Part shown: positions 1-7,072 of the stretch, one piece after another
Layout of the letters: every line of letters starts with the position of its first letter
How positions within the stretch are numbered: position 1 is the stretch's first letter
From: Clostridia bacterium
Lineage (GTDB): Bacteria; Bacillota; Clostridia; Christensenellales; UBA1242
Length of the DNA: 53,860 nt
Reading direction: 5' to 3'
NCBI GenBank assembly: GCA_022793335.1
Contig: JAAWCQ010000013.1
Span: 1-53,860, forward strand
Made by a program: the position numbers and the translations under genes
The notes under the pieces: model-generated
Database searches by the model: none
What the model was told of the DNA's origin: nothing
The model's input: only the letters and a program-made list of their open reading frames with translations

Positions 1-1
1 A

Positions 2-151
2 AAAGAAGAAATAGAAAAAGAGAAACTTAAAAATCAAAAAGAAATAGAAGAGCGCGAACAATATGAAAAAATGTTGAAAGAGGGCTTTATTGAAGAACGT
101 GACGAGGAAGAAGAGCTTCCTGATATACAAGATTCTTATTATAGAGATTAA
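2..151 (+). CDS. C-terminal end of a tail-tagged protein (partial)
   Basis: The open frame enters from the left edge and gives 49 residues before TAA, so the start lies outside the window. What remains is a highly charged K/E-rich helix ending in an acidic run and L-P-D-I-Q-D-S-Y-Y-R-D. This is a variant of the tail shared by the genes that follow. The charged stretch resembles the region after the second membrane segment of the next gene (244-897), so this is probably another two-TM member of the same family. Function is unknown. It shows that the gene array continues upstream of the window. Confidence 0.75.
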   Translation, partial: KEEIEKEKLKNQKEIEEREQYEKMLKEGFIEERDEEEELPDIQDSYYRD

Positions 152-243
152 AAGACATTATATTTAAACAAATTACAAAAATAAAAAAGATTACAAATTA
201 CCGAGATTTTAAAGATATTAAAAAAAGCAGAGAGAGGGTTATT

Positions 244-897
244 ATGAAAGAAATGACAAAAGCAAGATTGCTCAAAACAAAAGGAATTATTAAAAAAATC
301 TGCGTTTGGACGCCAGTTATTTTGATATCGGCTGGCATAGCGCTTGGCGCAAGTCTTATAATAGCTGGCGGAGTGAAAACAGAAAAAGGGAAGAATTCAT
401 TTAAAGAAAGTGATTTATTTAAACAGCATTGCGCTCAGGTATATGAAGACGCAAAACAAAAATATGATAATGGCGAAATTGACATGAATGAGTTTAACCA
501 AACTTTCAGTGAAATAAATGATGAAAATTATTATTTGCAAGCAATGGAAGAGTTGGGTGATGAAGCAAAAGAGTATAGAGAGATGATCAAAAGTGGCAAT
601 AAATATTCGATTGGCGCTATTTCAGGTTTGATTATGACTGCAGGTGGTTTAGCAACGCTTTTTGCTTGGTCTTATTATGACATTGGTGATGATTTGAGAT
701 GGGCAGGTTATCTGGATATGAAAGATGCAAAAGAAATAAAAGAGAAAGTAAAAAAAGAACAAAAAGAAAAAGAAGAGCTTAAAAACAAAGAGTCTGAAAA
801 AGACGCGGAAGATAAGCAAAATGACGGTTTTGTTGAAGAAGAGGAAGAAGAGGAAGAGGATCTGCCAAGCATAGACGATGAATATTACAGAGACTAA
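244..897 (+). CDS. Two-TM membrane protein with acidic YYRD tail
   Basis: A 217-residue protein of unknown function. The start is ATG behind an AGAGAGG site. Hydrophobic segments lie at about residues 19-42 and 121-143, separated by a ~75-residue charged helical segment. A K/E-rich coiled stretch follows, then a run of ten acidic residues and L-P-S-I-D-D-E-Y-Y-R-D. Basic residues before TM1 and after TM2 predict both ends in the cytoplasm and the middle segment outside, so the tail would be cytoplasmic. The layout matches the proteins at 17021, 17826 and 19160. It belongs to the 1-7.6 kb array with no terminator on either side. No named domain was recognised. Confidence 0.85.
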   Translation: MKEMTKARLLKTKGIIKKICVWTPVILISAGIALGASLIIAGGVKTEKGKNSFKESDLFKQHCAQVYEDAKQKYDNGEIDMNEFNQTFSEINDENYYLQAMEELGDEAKEYREMIKSGNKYSIGAISGLIMTAGGLATLFAWSYYDIGDDLRWAGYLDMKDAKEIKEKVKKEQKEKEELKNKESEKDAEDKQNDGFVEEEEEEEEDLPSIDDEYYRD

Positions 898-954
898 AAG
901 TCTTGGATTGTTTGCGGCATGCATGAAAAAATAGATAGTTTTTAGGGGCGTGAT

Positions 955-1389
955 GTGAAATATTTTACTAAAAAAGGGAAATTATTGATGATTGAGGGCG
1001 TAAAAAAATACGCTAAGAAAGCTCACAACGCAGAGGTTGTTGACAGCGAGCCTTATATTAAGGCTTATAAGAATTTTATAAAAAAAACAGATAGCGAAGT
1101 TTTAATGATGCATTTTGACAACAATTTTTATGACGAGATGGTGCTTTTAGATAAATATAAGATAGACAAAAATGAGGTGTATGCTTGGGTTTATGGAAAG
1201 CTTTGCTATCTTGTTGGAAGAGCTTTAAATGAAGGGATATCTTGCAAAATGAGCGAATATGGGTTCATCATTATTGAAGACAAACTGGTGACAGCGTTAA
1301 GTGAATTTCATTTTATTTCTGAAAAAGATAATATTTTTGAAGAAGATGAACAAGAGCTTCCAAGTATTGATGATTATTACAACAGCTGA
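955..1389 (+). CDS. Tail-tagged small soluble protein
   Basis: A 144-residue protein of unknown function. The start is GTG at 955, with AGGGG about 8 bases upstream. The body is predicted helical, with a tyrosine/aspartate-rich middle. It ends in F-E-E-D-E-Q-E-L-P-S-I-D-D-Y-Y-N-S, a form of the shared tail with two residues fewer before the aromatic pair. There is no signal peptide or membrane segment. The next gene's ribosome binding site begins just after the stop, so the two are probably co-transcribed. Body similarity to array neighbours is limited to a loose pattern: a helix ending in an aromatic pair, a DA-like helix, then a short strand pair. Confidence 0.85.
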   Translation: MKYFTKKGKLLMIEGVKKYAKKAHNAEVVDSEPYIKAYKNFIKKTDSEVLMMHFDNNFYDEMVLLDKYKIDKNEVYAWVYGKLCYLVGRALNEGISCKMSEYGFIIIEDKLVTALSEFHFISEKDNIFEEDEQELPSIDDYYNS

Positions 1390-1406
1390 ATTTGAAGAGG
1401 AGAGTT

Positions 1407-1868
1407 ATGATTGATCCAGTAGAGCTTGCTAAAGCGAAAAAAATTTTAATGCAAAACATTTTTGATATAGCCATAGAGAAGAAATACAAGACAAATATTA
1501 CCGAAATTTCGCTGGCTGTTGACTTTTATTTTGAATGGCTTAAAACGATTGGAGCAAGAAAGTTTCATTTATATATGAAAACTGTCGATAAACGCATTCG
1601 TGAAAGTTATAGTGATGCCATTCGTGGAGAAGGAAAAACTGTTGGAATGAATGAAGTGATGGCACTTGATGCTTTAGAAATATTTTTGGCAGAGAAAAAT
1701 TGCATTAAATACAAACTTGACATCAAGGGTAATCTTAAGTTTGCAAAGACAATATTTGAGAAGAAAGAGCCAACCAAGCCTACTAAGAAAGAGCCAAGCA
1801 AGCTGGGTGATGGCTTTGAAGAGGACAGCGAGGAGCTTCCTAGCATTGATGATTATTTCAACAGTTGA
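1407..1868 (+). CDS. Tail-tagged small protein, paralog of the next gene
   Basis: 153 residues. I chose the ATG at 1407 because GAGGAGAG sits 5-10 bases before it; an in-frame TTG at 1392 has no such site. The body contains ISLAVDFYFEWLK, a SYSDAIRGEGK motif and ALDALEIFLAEKN. A K/P/T-rich linker and the tail G-F-E-E-D-S-E-E-L-P-S-I-D-D-Y-F-N-S follow. The downstream gene (1886-2319) has the same motifs in the same order, so the pair arose by tandem duplication. No known domain or function is recognised. No transmembrane segment is seen. Confidence 0.85.
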   Translation: MIDPVELAKAKKILMQNIFDIAIEKKYKTNITEISLAVDFYFEWLKTIGARKFHLYMKTVDKRIRESYSDAIRGEGKTVGMNEVMALDALEIFLAEKNCIKYKLDIKGNLKFAKTIFEKKEPTKPTKKEPSKLGDGFEEDSEELPSIDDYFNS

Positions 1869-1885
1869 ATTTAAAAAGGAATTTT

Positions 1886-2319
1886 ATGAAAGAAATAAAA
1901 GAGATTGACAAGGCGAAAAAGATTTAGAACAATATGTTTTAGATCATGTCGTTGAAAAGAAAATAAAGATGAGTGCTACCGAGATAATACTGGCTGTTGA
2001 CTTTTATTTCTTTTGGATTAAAAAGTTGGATACGAAAGAGTTTAATTTATATATGAAAGCTAATGATATCCGTGCTGAAGAAAGTTATAGTGATGCTATT
2101 CGTGGAGAAGGAAAAAAATTGGGACATGATCAGTTGCTGGCGCTTGATGCTTTAGAAATATTATTGGCAGAGAAAAATCAAATTAAATATAAGTTGGACA
2201 ACAGTGGCAATCTTAAATTTGATAAGAATTTATATGATGAGATAGAGACAGTCGGTATCAACGACTTTGAAGAGGACGAAGACGAGCTTCCAAGCATTGA
2301 TGATTATTTCAACAATTAG
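1886..2319 (+). pseudogene. Frameshifted tail-tagged paralog
   Basis: This is a duplicate of the 1407 gene. An ATG at 1886 with AAAAAGGA upstream opens a frame (MKEIKEIDKAKKI) that hits TAG at 1925-1927. The homologous reading then continues one base back (DLEQYVLDHVVEKKIKMSATEI...) to the tail D-F-E-E-D-E-D-E-L-P-S-I-D-D-Y-F-N-N. The shift falls in a five-A run at 1916-1920; six As would restore one continuous frame. It may be a mutation, a sequencing error or slippage-dependent expression. If translation instead starts at the ATG at 1969, the product is 116 residues, but that start lacks a good ribosome binding site. The tail is intact, which suggests recent loss or occasional expression. 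Confidence 0.75.
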
Positions 2320-2338
2320 TGAATTTTAAGGAGAAAAG

Positions 2339-2719
2339 ATGTATTTAACCTTGCATGATAGAACAAGATTGAAAGAGTCGATAGAAAGACTTTTGTCTGT
2401 AAATCAAAAGTATATAGACCCTTCAAAGTTAGTAGAGAATTTTAGCGACTTTTTGATTAACCAAACAGAAAAAGAGTTGTCAAGCTATTTTAGATATACT
2501 GAGGAATGTGTTGCTACAAACAGAAATCATGGGTTTAATGTTACACAATTTGATATTATGGCAAAAGACGCTTTTCGCATTTTTGATGAAAGTCAAAAAG
2601 GGAATAAGGTTATTTTGGAAGAGGGCAAAATAATTTTGAAAAGAAATGAAAATGATTTATTATTCGAAGAAGACGAAGAAGAGCTTCCAAGCATAGATGA
2701 CGAATATTATAAAGACTAA
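2339..2719 (+). CDS. Tail-tagged small protein
   Basis: 126 residues of unknown function, starting at ATG 2339 behind AAGGAG. The body is mainly helical. The segment VTQFDIMAKDAFRIFDESQK resembles FKVMAVDAYRLYYAMVRNK in the 4809 gene, so these two share a fold despite weak overall identity. It ends in L-F-E-E-D-E-E-E-L-P-S-I-D-D-E-Y-Y-K-D. The last ~45 coding bases plus ~40 bases after the stop are nearly identical to those of the 2936 gene, exactly 720 bases downstream, although the two bodies differ strongly. Confidence 0.85.
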   Translation: MYLTLHDRTRLKESIERLLSVNQKYIDPSKLVENFSDFLINQTEKELSSYFRYTEECVATNRNHGFNVTQFDIMAKDAFRIFDESQKGNKVILEEGKIILKRNENDLLFEEDEEELPSIDDEYYKD

Positions 2720-2935
2720 AAAATTCAGGTCAAATGCAGGAAATGAATGCGCAAAGGCGCTTTACAGCAAGGCGTGTTTGAGGCGTTAAAAATGAATGCA
2801 CAAGCAGTCGTACAGTAAGGTATGTGAGCGTTAAAAACGACCGTAAAGGCCTGTTAGCGCTCAAGTGTGAGTATGTTCGGTAAGCTTATTAAGTCATATT
2901 TAAGCTCAAATAAGCCGCTTTAAAAGGAAAAAACA
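2674..2935 (+). repeat. Tail-end and intergenic repeat, copy 1
   Basis: Bases 2674-2755 (end of the tail codons, the stop, and AAATTCAGGT...GCAGGAAAT) recur at 3394-3475 with about five differences. Behind them are degenerate ~45-base units containing AATGCGCAA, TTTACAGCAAGGCGTG and GAGGCGTTAAAA, at about 2744-2793 and 2794-2839. Related units lie at 3464-3562. The units are GC-richer than the surroundings. The rest of this 216-base gap, up to the AAAAGGAAAA site of the next gene, holds no recognised element. Confidence 0.75.
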
Positions 2936-3439
2936 ATGCAAAATGAAGGATATTTTTCTGAAAGATTAAAAGATTACATAACAGCGGGGATTGCCACGGT
3001 TGCAAGGTCTCACTTTTCTGATTTCAACATAAATGAAAAGGAAATTTTTCAATTTTATAATGATAAACTTGAATCTAAAAATCCAGGTGAAGTGATAAGA
3101 TATATTAAAAATTCAGAAGAGGAAGTGAAAGCTATGTGCGGTGGAGTTGTATCTGATTTTTCTCCGCCTTACGATGAAAAAGCCTTGGTTTTTGGAAGAG
3201 ATGCCTATCTTTTCTGGCGGGCGGCTAAAGAAAATGACTTTGTTGATTTTGATGATAATGGAAAGCTTGTTTATGTTTTCAATGCTTTATTTAAAAAGGT
3301 TATTGTGACTGGTGGAAAAGCAGAGGATTATGCGAAGCTGAAAGAATATCTGAACAAAAGCAAAGCGAGCCAAGTTTTTGAAGATGTGGATGATGAAGAA
3401 GAGCTTCCGAGCATAGATGACGAATACTATAAATACTAA
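2936..3439 (+). CDS. Tail-tagged small protein
   Basis: 167 residues starting at ATG 2936 behind AAAAGGAAAA. The body contains ITAGIATVARSHFSDFNINE and later FGRDAYLFWRAAKENDFVDF, followed by DDNGKLVY. The same succession (SGIEVISHVQLYDFN, YGRHAYFIWRAAL, DKEGNLVYY) occurs in the next gene and in the 5805 gene (RTGIQMVSHAEFKDF, YGRDAYLVYRGL, TKKGLVY), so these three form a subfamily. The tail is V-F-E-D-V-D-D-E-E-E-L-P-S-I-D-D-E-Y-Y-K-Y. Function is unknown. No signal peptide or TM segment is seen. Confidence 0.85.
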   Translation: MQNEGYFSERLKDYITAGIATVARSHFSDFNINEKEIFQFYNDKLESKNPGEVIRYIKNSEEEVKAMCGGVVSDFSPPYDEKALVFGRDAYLFWRAAKENDFVDFDDNGKLVYVFNALFKKVIVTGGKAEDYAKLKEYLNKSKASQVFEDVDDEEELPSIDDEYYKY

Positions 3440-3562
3440 AAAATTCAGGTTAAATGCAGGAAATAAATGCGCAAGTGGGGGCTTTACAGCAAGGCGTGTT
3501 TGAGGCGTTAAAATGAATGCACAAGAAGGGCTTTACAGCAAGGCGTGTGCACGAGGCAGGCG
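3440..3562 (+). repeat. Intergenic repeat, copy 2
   Basis: The first ~70 bases match the gap after the 2339 gene (offset 720 bases). They include AAATTCAGGT, GCAGGAAAT and two ~45-base units with TTTACAGCAAGGCGTG at about 3464-3515 and 3516-3562. The second unit ends just before the GAAAGGAG ribosome binding site of the next gene. In this copy the unit can be read as an N-terminal extension of the 3576 gene, but the binding site argues for the ATG at 3576. Confidence 0.75.
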
Positions 3563-3575
3563 AAAGGAGACTATT

Positions 3576-4112
3576 ATGGGAAATGAGATTTTTAATGATG
3601 TGGAGAAAGAATATATTCTGTCAGGAATTGAAGTTATTTCGCATGTGCAACTGTATGATTTTAATGCAGATAATGATAAAATTTATGAATATTATCTGTC
3701 TTATATCAGCAGCATGCCAGATGATGTATTTGCTAGGTACAAACATGCAGCTGAAAAAGAAGTCTTTTTGATAATGTTTGAAGAGCCAAAGTTATATGAA
3801 AACAAGTTGACGGCTATGTCCACCATTTATGGAAGACATGCTTACTTTATTTGGAGAGCCGCTTTGGAAGGCGACAAGTGCAAAATTGATAAAGAAGGAA
3901 ATCTGGTTTATTACTTACAAGATCAGAGTCTGCCTCCAGCGATTATTGCTAATAAACGAAGTGGGGCTTATCGAATGTTGAAAGATCATCTTAAAAAACC
4001 TTTGCAAATGGATTTTTCAAAAATCAATGTTTCAGACCCGCAGCAGACGGTTTTTCAGGATGAAGATGAAGAGGAGCTTCCAGCGCTTGACGATGATTAT
4101 TACAGAAGCTAA
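3576..4112 (+). CDS. Tail-tagged small protein
   Basis: 178 residues. The ATG at 3576 was chosen because GAAAGGAGA lies 6-12 bases upstream; the in-frame ATG at 3513 falls inside the intergenic repeat and has no such site. The body belongs to the subfamily of 2936 and 5805: SGIEVISHVQLYDFN, YGRHAYFIWRAAL, then DKEGNLVYY. It ends in V-F-Q-D-E-D-E-E-E-L-P-A-L-D-D-D-Y-Y-R-S. No enzyme motif or membrane segment is visible and no function can be assigned. Confidence 0.85.
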   Translation: MGNEIFNDVEKEYILSGIEVISHVQLYDFNADNDKIYEYYLSYISSMPDDVFARYKHAAEKEVFLIMFEEPKLYENKLTAMSTIYGRHAYFIWRAALEGDKCKIDKEGNLVYYLQDQSLPPAIIANKRSGAYRMLKDHLKKPLQMDFSKINVSDPQQTVFQDEDEEELPALDDDYYRS

Positions 4113-4154
4113 AATTTTAAGTAAGGCAGTTTAAGCTAAAATTAAGGGGTAAAT

Positions 4155-4673
4155 ATGGTATTGAAAATAAGTAAAGGTTTTTTGGCTACAGGAGTAAAAG
4201 TTTTTTTAGATGATTGCCAGATTGAGTATAACGAGGAAGACATTGAAAAATGTTTTAAAATTTTCACGAAAAAATTGAGAAAGGCAGGCCGTTCTAGTCG
4301 AGAAAAATATTATTCAAGGATTGAAGCTAAATCGAAAAACGAAAAAGATCGCTATCAAGAGCCTGTTGATTATTGTTTATATATTGCCAGAGATGTTGTT
4401 ATTTCGAGTTTTGCTCAGACAAATGGCAGAGAATTTAAATTAAGCAAAGACGGTTATTTCCATCTTGACAATTTGGTGCTGACGACCTCAGATTATTTTA
4501 TTAAAAATATTGTTGATAAAGTTAAGTCGGGCACACAATTGTTTCCTTGGAAGGAAAATGTTGTCAAACAGAACATTCATGTAAATGCTTTTGAGGAAAA
4601 CGCCTACGATAATACTTTTGAATATGATGAACAGGAGCTTCCAAGCATTGAAGAAGAGTATTATAGAGACTAG
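4155..4673 (+). CDS. Tail-tagged small protein
   Basis: 172 residues starting at ATG 4155 with AAGGGG upstream. The body is lysine-rich and mostly helical (DIEKCFKIFTKKLRKAGR, YCLYIARDVVISSFAQ), with a strand pair around FKLSKDGYFHLDNLVL. The tail is T-F-E-Y-D-E-Q-E-L-P-S-I-E-E-E-Y-Y-R-D. It stops at TAG, evidence that TAG is an ordinary stop in this genome. It lies in the same array direction with a 42-base gap. Function is unknown. Confidence 0.85.
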   Translation: MVLKISKGFLATGVKVFLDDCQIEYNEEDIEKCFKIFTKKLRKAGRSSREKYYSRIEAKSKNEKDRYQEPVDYCLYIARDVVISSFAQTNGREFKLSKDGYFHLDNLVLTTSDYFIKNIVDKVKSGTQLFPWKENVVKQNIHVNAFEENAYDNTFEYDEQELPSIEEEYYRD

Positions 4674-4808
4674 TTGGCTGAAAAATTCAAAGTTTTAACC
4701 AATTTAAGCAGTTAAAAAGTTTTAACCTCATAGAAGATAACTTTGCATTTCAAACAATTTTGGCTGGTTACGATTGCAAGGGCTATCGGGCTAGATAAAG
4801 GAGATGAT

Positions 4809-5222
4809 ATGAAAAATAGACATTTTACCGAACCTGCGATATTTTTACTCTGCAATGCTTTGCAAAGTCTACTTAAAAACAAAACTGGAATCAACAGGGC
4901 GGAAATGCATGAAAAAATGCTGAATAATTATATAGAGTTTTTTAATTCTGTTGAAGAAGAGGATTGCAAACTATATATTTCCAGAATGAAAGAGGTTGGC
5001 ATTTCTTTTCAAGACCAATTCAAAGTTATGGCAGTAGACGCTTATCGACTTTATTATGCCATGGTTAGAAACAAAGTCTGCGGTATAGAGGGTGGTGTGA
5101 TTACTATTGAGGACGAAAAGATTTTCCTCGGCGAAGAAAGCGGTAAGTTTTCTTTTGAAAATGGTTTTGATGAAGATGAAGAAGAGCTTCCTGAACTTGA
5201 TGACGTGTATTATCGTGACTAA
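4809..5222 (+). CDS. Tail-tagged small protein
   Basis: 137 residues. The start is the ATG at 4809 behind AAAGGAGATG; a longer in-frame start at 4743 lacks a binding site. The helical body includes FKVMAVDAYRLYYAMVRNK, like the 2339 gene, then a glycine-containing strand pair (EGGVITIEDEKIF). It ends in G-F-D-E-D-E-E-E-L-P-E-L-D-D-V-Y-Y-R-D. The tail codons and the first bases after the stop are nearly identical to those of the next gene (5344), although the bodies are not. Confidence 0.85.
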   Translation: MKNRHFTEPAIFLLCNALQSLLKNKTGINRAEMHEKMLNNYIEFFNSVEEEDCKLYISRMKEVGISFQDQFKVMAVDAYRLYYAMVRNKVCGIEGGVITIEDEKIFLGEESGKFSFENGFDEDEEELPELDDVYYRD

Positions 5223-5343
5223 AGCGTTTTCATCGGATTTCAAATTGAAGAAAATGATAAAAACATCTTAAAAGAAAAACCATATTATATTCAGAGGATA
5301 ATTTTTTGAAAAACAATATATAAAAACCTGTTATGGAGGAGAA

Positions 5344-5727
5344 GTGAAGCGTTTTAGTAAAAGAAAGTTTCTGTTAAAAATAGTGAAATACGCAAAGTCG
5401 AATGGCTTAAATATTGATAAAGAGGGGGCTTTCGCTGTTTCTGATAATTATTTTAAATTTTTAAATGGTCTAAATGATTTTGATAAATCAAACTATGAGT
5501 TTCAAGTGGCTTTTAAAATTGACCCTATTGCCGAAATGGCTAAGGATGCTGTTGAACTTGATATTGCAAACAAAGCTAATGCGCCTGTGGTTATAACAGA
5601 GCTTGGCAGTCTTTTATGTTTTAAAGGTAAGCAAATAAATCCTGAGAAAGATGATACAGAGAAAAATGGTTTTGAAGAAGATGAGCAGGAGCTTCCTGAG
5701 CTTGATGACGTGTATTATCGTGATTAA
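5344..5727 (+). CDS. Tail-tagged small protein
   Basis: 127 residues starting at GTG 5344, with a strong GGAGGAG just upstream. The short body has the loose family pattern: an AVSDNYFKFLNGLNDFDKSNY helix pair, an EMAKDAVELDIANK helix, then a strand around ITELGSLLCFKG. The tail is G-F-E-E-D-E-Q-E-L-P-E-L-D-D-V-Y-Y-R-D. The Glu-Leu variant of the tail centre is shared only with the preceding gene, which fits duplication or conversion between the two. Function is unknown. Confidence 0.85.
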   Translation: MKRFSKRKFLLKIVKYAKSNGLNIDKEGAFAVSDNYFKFLNGLNDFDKSNYEFQVAFKIDPIAEMAKDAVELDIANKANAPVVITELGSLLCFKGKQINPEKDDTEKNGFEEDEQELPELDDVYYRD

Positions 5728-5804
5728 AGCATTTTGTCATTGTCTTTCAAATTGAAAATTTTGCAATTTTAGGAAAAAAGTTTTATTTATACAGGAGACA
5801 GATT

Positions 5805-6269
5805 ATGTTGTTTTCAGTGAAACATGAGTTTACAATTCGTACAGGCATACAAATGGTTTCGCATGCTGAATTTAAAGATTTTGAAACTGACGCTTATGAA
5901 GCGTTTTTGGTTTATCAAAGGCAAGTTTCCAAGCTTAGCGAAAAAGAATGCGAGGAATATATTGCCTGTTTAGATAGAGAAGTTGAGAAAAAAGGCAAAA
6001 AAATTGAAACTGAGAAAAATGGCAAGAAAAAAGATGTCCATTTGGATGATACTTCTGTATGTTTTGTTTATGGAAGAGATGCTTATTTGGTTTATAGAGG
6101 CTTGACAAATGGTTTAAATATCAAATTAACTAAAAAAGGACTTGTTTATAATGGCTTTCTTGTCACAGGAGATGACTACAACAAGAACATAATAGAAATT
6201 GAAAAACAGAAGATGCAAGAGCTTATTACATTTTTTGGCGAGGATGATGAATTGCCAAGCATCGATTAA
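5805..6269 (+). CDS. Tail family protein with shortened tail
   Basis: 154 residues starting at ATG 5805 behind ACAGGAGAC. The body belongs to the 2936/3576 subfamily (RTGIQMVSHAEFKDF, YGRDAYLVYRGL, KKGLVYNGFLVTG). The protein stops at F-F-G-E-D-D-E-L-P-S-I-D, so the last six or so residues (D-E-Y-Y-R-D) are missing. An in-frame deletion between repeated GAT codons would produce exactly this end, because bases after the stop (TAAAATAAAAG) match those after the full-length tail of the 7073 gene. The protein may have lost binding to whatever reads the tail. Confidence 0.8.
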   Translation: MLFSVKHEFTIRTGIQMVSHAEFKDFETDAYEAFLVYQRQVSKLSEKECEEYIACLDREVEKKGKKIETEKNGKKKDVHLDDTSVCFVYGRDAYLVYRGLTNGLNIKLTKKGLVYNGFLVTGDDYNKNIIEIEKQKMQELITFFGEDDELPSID

Positions 6270-6288
6270 AATAAAAGAAGGGAAAAAT

Positions 6289-6732
6289 ATGACAAAAGTT
6301 TTTAATGAAAAAGAAGCACTAACAATCAAAAATGAAATGAGGGTTATGGCAAAAAGCATGAATTTTGACAGTGATATTGAAGAGGCATACAATCGTTTTG
6401 AGTTTGTGCTTGGACAGATGAGAAAGGACATTAGAGTGAGGTTTGTTGACAATGTTCAACATCTTTGCAGCCAAAAGACACCTCAAAAAACCGAGTATGA
6501 CCACTATGCTTATTATGCGGTCAAAATGGATGAATGGTTTTCAAAGAATTTTATTATTGATGTGACAAAGCATGGCAATATTCTCTTTCTTCCAAGATTT
6601 CCTGAGGAAGAGAAAAATTATTTTTTCAAGTCTGGCAGTGACAAAATCTGGAGCAGAGAAACTCTTGAAAAGGCAATGGCTGAGGCTGAAAGTGAAGACG
6701 CAAGCGGAAGTGAAGCTGGCGAAAGAGAATAA
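6289..6732 (+). CDS. Tail family member without tail
   Basis: 147 residues starting at ATG 6289 behind GAAGGGA, 20 bases after the previous stop. The body follows the array pattern (EAYNRFEFVLGQMRKDIRVRF, a YDHYAYYAVKMDEWF helix, a strand at HGNILFLPRF). Instead of the L-P-S-I-D-D tail it ends in an A/E/S-rich stretch (AMAEAESEDASGSEAGERE). It is the only body in the array with no trace of the motif. It may be an ancestral untagged member or one whose tail was replaced. Confidence 0.75.
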   Translation: MTKVFNEKEALTIKNEMRVMAKSMNFDSDIEEAYNRFEFVLGQMRKDIRVRFVDNVQHLCSQKTPQKTEYDHYAYYAVKMDEWFSKNFIIDVTKHGNILFLPRFPEEEKNYFFKSGSDKIWSRETLEKAMAEAESEDASGSEAGERE

Positions 6733-6767
6733 AAAAGCACTGTTTATGCTGATATATAAATTTTATA

Positions 6768-6796
6768 TAGACAGGCAGGGCTTTATAAGTTATAAT
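6768..6796 (+). promoter_or_regulatory. Internal promoter of the tail-gene array
   Basis: TAGACA (6768-6773), a 17-base spacer and TATAAT (6791-6796) give a predicted start near 6803. It is the only near-consensus promoter noticed inside the array. It would drive the 6833 and 7073 genes separately from the upstream ones. Confidence 0.65.
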
Positions 6797-6821
6797 ATAT
6801 ATAAGACAACACCGCATAATA

Positions 6822-6830
6822 GGGGGGGGG
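6822..6830 (+). promoter_or_regulatory. G9 tract at a ribosome binding site
   Basis: Nine consecutive Gs lie two bases before the ATG at 6833, where the Shine-Dalgarno sequence should be. Such tracts are unstable during replication. Changes in length would alter ribosome binding of the 6833 gene without changing its frame. Confidence 0.6.
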
Positions 6831-6832
6831 AT

Positions 6833-7036
6833 ATGGCTAGAGATCCAAGGATAATAAATATGAGCAGAGATGGAATTTTGAAAAGCACGCAACTGGTAGG
6901 TATTGCAAAAAATATTACTAGTGCAAACTTTTATGGTCAAAATTATCAGAAAGATGCTCAAACTCTTGATATAGTTGACTTTGAAGAAGATAAGGTAGAG
7001 CTTCCAAGCATTGATGATGAATATTATCGAGATTAA
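6833..7036 (+). CDS. Very short tail-tagged protein
   Basis: 67 residues, the shortest member. The ATG at 6833 directly follows a G9 tract. The product is MARDPRIINMSRDGILKS, a short linker and D-F-E-E-D-K-V-E-L-P-S-I-D-D-E-Y-Y-R-D. There is almost no body domain, so it is essentially the tail on a short leader and could compete with full members for a tail-binding partner (inference). A second in-frame ATG lies at 6860. It has its own promoter at 6768-6796. Confidence 0.7.
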   Translation: MARDPRIINMSRDGILKSTQLVGIAKNITSANFYGQNYQKDAQTLDIVDFEEDKVELPSIDDEYYRD

Positions 7037-7072
7037 AATGTGCGAAAAAAACAATAGTGTTAAGGAGAGAGC

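Noticed and set aside
649-924. Minus-strand F/L-rich frames opposite the acidic tails
   Set aside because: They are the complement of GAA/GAG-rich code, and none has a start signal.
880-4112. Tail as a type VII secretion signal (YxxxD/E)
   Set aside because: The aromatic-acid spacing is Y-Y-x-D, not YxxxD, and no WXG100-like helical hairpins or ESX components are seen.
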